DNA of 11,160 bases from Nitrospirota bacterium (GTDB taxonomy: Bacteria; Nitrospirota_A; Leptospirillia; Leptospirillales; Leptospirillaceae): the NCBI GenBank assembly GCA_027415455.1, contig DAIBSV010000064.1:1-11160 (forward strand), read 5' to 3'. A model generated the notes under the pieces. It ran no database searches. It saw only the letters and a program-made list of their open reading frames with translations, and had not been told where the DNA came from. Of the stretch, positions 8,816 to 11,160 are shown piece by piece. Within the stretch, counting starts at the first letter, position 1. Each line of letters opens with the position of its first letter. Position numbers and translations under genes: made by a program.

Positions 8816-8831
8816 TGTCATTAGCAGGGCA
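8816..8831. promoter_or_regulatory. Weak candidate NifA upstream site for the transporter promoter
   Basis: TGT-N10-GCA departs from the NifA site TGT-N10-ACA by one base and has poor symmetry outside the core. Its centre is about 108 bases upstream of the predicted start, close to the 112 seen at nifH, which is the main reason to list it. A different sigma-54 activator is possible. Confidence 0.3.
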
Positions 8832-8898
8832 ATTTTTGGGGAGGAAAGAGGGGGGGGGCCCGGGAGAAACGGTCCGGAACGGAAAAAGGGGACGCGCG

Positions 8899-8924
8899 TA
8901 GACTAAGTCATGCGACTAAGTCTA
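8899..8924. promoter_or_regulatory. Likely operator of the toxin-antitoxin pair
   Basis: Two copies of GACTAAGTC, each a palindrome around a central A, are spaced four bases apart. The whole reads TAGACTAAGTC-ATGC-GACTAAGTCTA, an inverted repeat with 10 of 11 positions pairing. It ends 55 bases before the antitoxin ATG. Antitoxins of the Phd/VapB kinds autoregulate by binding such repeats at their own promoter, so this is the expected operator. I could not place -35/-10 boxes with confidence. Confidence 0.6.
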
Positions 8925-8979
8925 TGTCGGGACAAGGTTGGGCCATACGGGCCCATAGCCGCCGAAACGGAGAAAGACG

Positions 8980-9204
8980 ATGGATAAGGTCAACATCCAC
9001 GAGGCGAAGACCCATTTTTCGAAACTGGTCGAAAGGGTCCACAACGGCGAAGAAATCATTGTCGCAAAGACCGGAGTGCCTTATGCCCGCCTCGTTCCCC
9101 TGGAAAAAAAGAAGCCGCGCGCTCCGGGTCTTTGGAAGGGACGAAGCGGATCCGCCCTATTGGAGCCCCTTCCGGAAGAAGAGCGTTCGCTTTGGGAAGC
9201 ATGA
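8980..9204 (+). CDS. Phd/YefM-type antitoxin (VapB role)
   Basis: This 74-residue protein begins MDKVNIHEAKTHFSKLVERV, the characteristic N-terminal DNA-binding segment of Phd/YefM antitoxins, followed by GEEIIVAKTGVPYARLVPL. The C-terminal part (about residues 45-74, rich in Pro, Gly and charged residues) would wrap the toxin. GGAGAAAGACG precedes the ATG as a ribosome-binding site. Its stop overlaps the toxin start as ATGA, so the two are translationally coupled. It would neutralise the PIN ribonuclease and repress the operon through the repeat just upstream. Confidence 0.85.
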   Translation: MDKVNIHEAKTHFSKLVERVHNGEEIIVAKTGVPYARLVPLEKKKPRAPGLWKGRSGSALLEPLPEEERSLWEA

Positions 9205-9586
9205 ACGTTCTTCTCGACACTCACGTTCTTCTCTGGTGGCTCCAGAACGATCCGGACCTTTTGGAGCATGCGCGTGCCCTGATCGCCGATCCGGACAACG
9301 AGATTTTCGTCAGCAGCGTGTCGGGGTGGGAGATCGCCCCCAAAGTCCGTCTCGGGAAACTCCCGGGGTCGGCGATCTTGTCGAAAGGCTTCCGGACCTT
9401 CTTCGCGAAGGCCGGGTAGAGGTCCTGCCCGTTTCGCTGGCCCATGCCCTGGCCGCAGGCGTTCTTCCGGGCCCGCATCGGGATCCTTTCGACCGGATGC
9501 TGATCGCCCGGAGCAAGATCGAAGACCTCCCGATCATCACCCGGGATCCCGCCTTCAGATTCTGTCTGGACAACATCCTCTGGTGA
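9201..9586 (+). pseudogene. VapC-type PIN-domain toxin broken by a frameshift
   Basis: The start overlaps the antitoxin stop and reads MNVLLDTHVLLWWLQ, the PIN-domain N-terminus with catalytic Asp6. Glu44 in SGWEIAPKVRLGKL is the next acidic site. This frame then ends at a stop at 9417-9419 after 72 residues. The C-terminal half continues in another frame from about 9368 (VGDLVERLPDLL) through HRDPFDRMLIA and TRDPAF, holding the remaining acidic residues, to the stop at 9584. Adding one G to the GGGG run at 9365-9368 joins the halves into about 128 residues, the normal VapC length. As it stands the toxin ribonuclease should be inactive. A sequencing error is the main alternative to a real mutation. 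Confidence 0.82.
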
Positions 9587-9625
9587 GCGTTCCGGGTTTT
9601 CCGGATAGAAGCCCGGCCCCCCTCC

Positions 9626-9648
9626 GGACAGGAGGTCCCGCCCTGTCC
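9626..9648. terminator. Possible shared hairpin between converging genes
   Basis: GGACAGG and CCTGTCC form a perfect 7-bp stem with a 9-base loop in the 79-base gap between the toxin remnant (plus) and the kdpE stop (minus). The flanking T-runs are poor on both strands, so termination strength is doubtful. Confidence 0.35.
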
Positions 9649-9665
9649 TTCTCCATCCCGGAGAT

Positions 9666-10427
9666 TCAAGGGAGCGGGTCTTCCCCGCCCGTACAGAAGC
9701 GGTAGCCGATCCCCGGCTCGTTGACGAGATGGAGAGGCCGGGAGGGATCCTTCTCCAGTTTTTTGCGAAGATTGGCCATGGTGACCCGAAGGATCGACAC
9801 CTGCCCGACGTAGGCCGCCCCCCAGACCTCCCTCAGGATCTGGCTGTGGGTCAGGACCCTGTCGGCGTTCTTCAGAAGGAGCGCCAAAAGACGGTACTCG
9901 GTCGGCGTCATGCGGATCTCCCGTCCCTCCACGCTGACCCTCCGGAGGACGCCGTCAAGCCTGACGGGCCCGGACTCGATAATGGCGCCGCTCTGGCCCG
10001 ACTGCGCGCCGGAATGCCGGAGCGCGACGCGGATCCGGGCCAGCATCTCCCGGACGTCGAAGGGCTTTGTCACATAGTCGTCGGCCCCGGCGTCAAGAAC
10101 CTTGACCTTCTCCTCCTCCCGGCCCCTGGCGGAAATGACGACGATCGGACGCGCCCACCATTCGCGCAGACGCCGGATCACATCCTCCCCCTCCATATCC
10201 GGGAGGCCCAGATCGAGCAGCACCAGGTCGGGATTCCGGGTGGCCGCGTGAACGATCCCCTGCTTTCCGGTCCCGGCGAGGACAACCCGATAGCCCTGCT
10301 CCTCGAGGACGATCTCGAGAAGCCGCTGCATGGCGGGCTCGTCCTCGATCAGAAGCACCACGGCTCCGGATTGGACCATGGAAGCGGATTCGTCCGGGGT
10401 TGTGTCCTTGTCCGTTCGTTCGGTCAT
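9666..10427 (-). CDS. kdpE: OmpR-family response regulator, KdpE-like
   Basis: This 253-residue regulator has a receiver domain (about 22-135) with acidic pocket Glu28/Asp29, phospho-acceptor Asp72 (LVLLDLGLPDMEG), Ser99 and Lys121 (VTKPF). The winged-helix DNA-binding domain follows (about 150-250), with MTPTEYRLL, LREVWGAAYV and the end segment HLVNEPGIGYRF, which are characteristic of KdpE. In the family it is phosphorylated by KdpD and activates the kdpFABC potassium pump. The first ATG has only a weak ribosome site and overlaps a stop in another frame as ATGA; Met17 is an alternative start. No kdpD or kdp pump gene is visible; instead an IS4-family fragment lies immediately upstream. KdpE identity is fairly clear by motif, but its target genes are not in view. 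Confidence 0.85.
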   Translation of the reverse strand: MTERTDKDTTPDESASMVQSGAVVLLIEDEPAMQRLLEIVLEEQGYRVVLAGTGKQGIVHAATRNPDLVLLDLGLPDMEGEDVIRRLREWWARPIVVISARGREEEKVKVLDAGADDYVTKPFDVREMLARIRVALRHSGAQSGQSGAIIESGPVRLDGVLRRVSVEGREIRMTPTEYRLLALLLKNADRVLTHSQILREVWGAAYVGQVSILRVTMANLRKKLEKDPSRPLHLVNEPGIGYRFCTGGEDPLP

Positions 10428-10514
10428 TGGTTTCGGTTCTTTTTCATGGGCAGAAGCCCCTCCCCCAACCTTTTGTGACGACGGGGTGACTGCTCCTCCC
10501 TGAAGGCCTGATCT
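10428..10514 (-). other. Short segment between the IS fragment and kdpE
   Basis: These 87 bases contain no recognisable gene. A reading frame ending ...GEGLLPMKKNRNQ stops in a 4-base ATGA overlap with the kdpE start, the way kdpD commonly meets kdpE. It could be the tail of a kdpD cut off by the IS element, but no histidine-kinase motif survives. I did not identify the terminal inverted repeat of the IS here. Confidence 0.25.
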
Positions 10515-11093
10515 TTACCCATATTTCCGACGAGTGGGCACGGGGCTTGTGGAATACATCTGTAAACGTGTGAAGATTGTCCACATGGCCGACAGGTCGT
10601 CAAGCCTCTGGATTCCTCTCCAGAGGGTTTGTGTTCCGGGCTCCCCATCCCCTTTTCTTCCCAGGAAACCTCCCAGTCCCGCCACCATCCGGGTTGCTTC
10701 CCGAAGGGTCGGCGGGGGGGCCTCGGGACTCGCCGGAACTTTTTGGTGGAAGGTCACCAGAGCACGCCATTCATGCTCTTCAAAGAAGACCGTGCAGGGA
10801 ACGTCCGGGATCTCCCGTCCCAGTTTGGTCAGATAATACAACCGCCAGGCCACGACCAGATCGATGGCCAAACAGGCTTTGATCCGGTGGCTGTTTCCCA
10901 GCTGCCGCTCCTCGATCTTGCAGCCGGACTTGAGCGTCCGGTGAAAGACCTCGATCCCCCAGCGCCGGGTATACCAGACCACCTTTTCCCGCGCCTCCTC
11001 AAGGGTCTCGACCGATATCGTGGTGAGCAGAAGCCAGGAGAGCGGCTCGATCCCTTCTGGAGCGTTTTTTTCGGTCGCCGCGATCGCCCACAA
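10515..11093 (-). pseudogene. IS4-family transposase, C-terminal fragment
   Basis: About 193 residues of a DDE transposase are left. The Y-x2-R-x3-E-x6-K signature of the IS4 family is exact in YTRRWGIEVFHRTLK and supplies the catalytic Glu. It is followed by GCKIEERQLG and the end TLWRGIQRLDDLSAMW. The N-terminal part with both catalytic Asp residues is missing, because the sequence breaks at about 11093 into an inverted copy of its own middle. The apparent Met start at 11120 is read from that inverted segment and is artificial. The fragment cannot transpose alone. Confidence 0.82.
10777..10843 (+). repeat. 67-bp inverted repeat, left arm (inside transposase fragment)
   Basis: The reverse complement of 11094-11160 matches this stretch at 66 of 67 positions; the one difference is at 10819 (partner 11118). 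The arms are 250 bases apart. The match ends sharply at 10843/11094 on the inner side and continues to the window edge on the outer side, so it may be longer. Confidence 0.95.
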
Positions 11094-11160
11094 GGTTGTA
11101 TTATCTGACCAAACTGGCACGGGAGATCCCGGACGTTCCCTGCACGGTCTTCTTTGAAGA
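11094..11160 (+). pseudogene. Second IS4-family transposase fragment in opposite orientation (partial; right arm of the inverted repeat)
   Basis: On the plus strand, from 11096, the translation is LYYLTKLAREIPDVPCTVFFEE, the same region as LYYLTKLGREIPDVPC in the minus-strand fragment, with one Ala/Gly change. It begins in mid-gene at the junction and runs off the window. Two IS copies or copy fragments therefore meet head to head here with their 5' parts lost. A fold-back artefact of amplification or assembly is possible, though the single mismatch argues for two distinct copies. Confidence 0.8.

Noticed and set aside
8630..8821. A 63-codon minus-strand frame in the gap before the transporter
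   Set aside because: It spans the sigma-54 promoter and the leader hairpin, has no ribosome site and resembles no known protein.
8924..9370. N-terminal part of a 220-codon plus-strand frame over the toxin-antitoxin pair
   Set aside because: Only the part after about 9368 is real sequence (the frameshifted VapC C-terminus). The earlier part is an out-of-frame reading of the antitoxin and toxin N-terminus.
11115..11130. TGGCAC at the right end as another sigma-54 promoter
   Set aside because: No TTGC follows at the required spacing, and it lies inside transposase coding sequence.

Overview
The window is GC-rich bacterial DNA dominated by a molybdenum-nitrogenase locus on the minus strand. In transcription order it carries nifH, nifD, nifK, nifE and the first codons of a further gene, probably nifN. 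All cofactor- and cluster-binding residues of the nitrogenase subunits are present. The gene order, the use of sigma-54/NifA-type control and a KdpE-like regulator suggest a free-living diazotroph. From memory of protein similarity, an acidophilic Leptospirillum-like member of the Nitrospirota is my best guess, but the sequence alone does not prove this.

Layout. Positions 1-5544 (minus) hold nifN' (partial), nifE, nifK, nifD and nifH. A strong stem-loop sits in each of the H-D, D-K and K-E gaps. Positions 5545-5911 are the nif control region: a terminator-like hairpin in the nifH leader, a sigma-54 promoter with a full -24/-12 match, a palindromic NifA-type upstream site (TGT-N10-ACA), and the terminator of the preceding transcription unit. 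Positions 5912-8574 (minus) hold two genes, a signal-peptide-bearing beta-barrel-type outer-membrane protein and, upstream of it, a MOT1-type molybdate/sulfate transporter. The 405-base gap 8575-8979 contains a second sigma-54 promoter with a full consensus match reading into the transporter, another terminator-like hairpin in that leader, a weak NifA-like site, and the operator repeat of a toxin-antitoxin pair. Positions 8980-9586 (plus) encode a Phd/YefM-type antitoxin and a PIN-domain VapC toxin broken by a one-base frameshift. Positions 9666-10427 (minus) encode a KdpE-like response regulator. Positions 10515-11160 are debris of an IS4-family element: a transposase C-terminal fragment on minus, and an inverted second copy running off the window on plus.

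How the parts fit. Two tandem transcription units, transporter-porin and nifHDKE(N), each have their own sigma-54 promoter. The likeliest reading is that molybdate import across both membranes is switched on together with the Mo-dependent nitrogenase. This is the most interesting biology in the window. Both leaders also have an intrinsic-terminator-like hairpin between promoter and first gene, which hints at transcriptional attenuation or a short nitrogen-regulated RNA. The right-hand end (TA pair, lone kdpE, IS fragments) looks like a rearranged accessory boundary.
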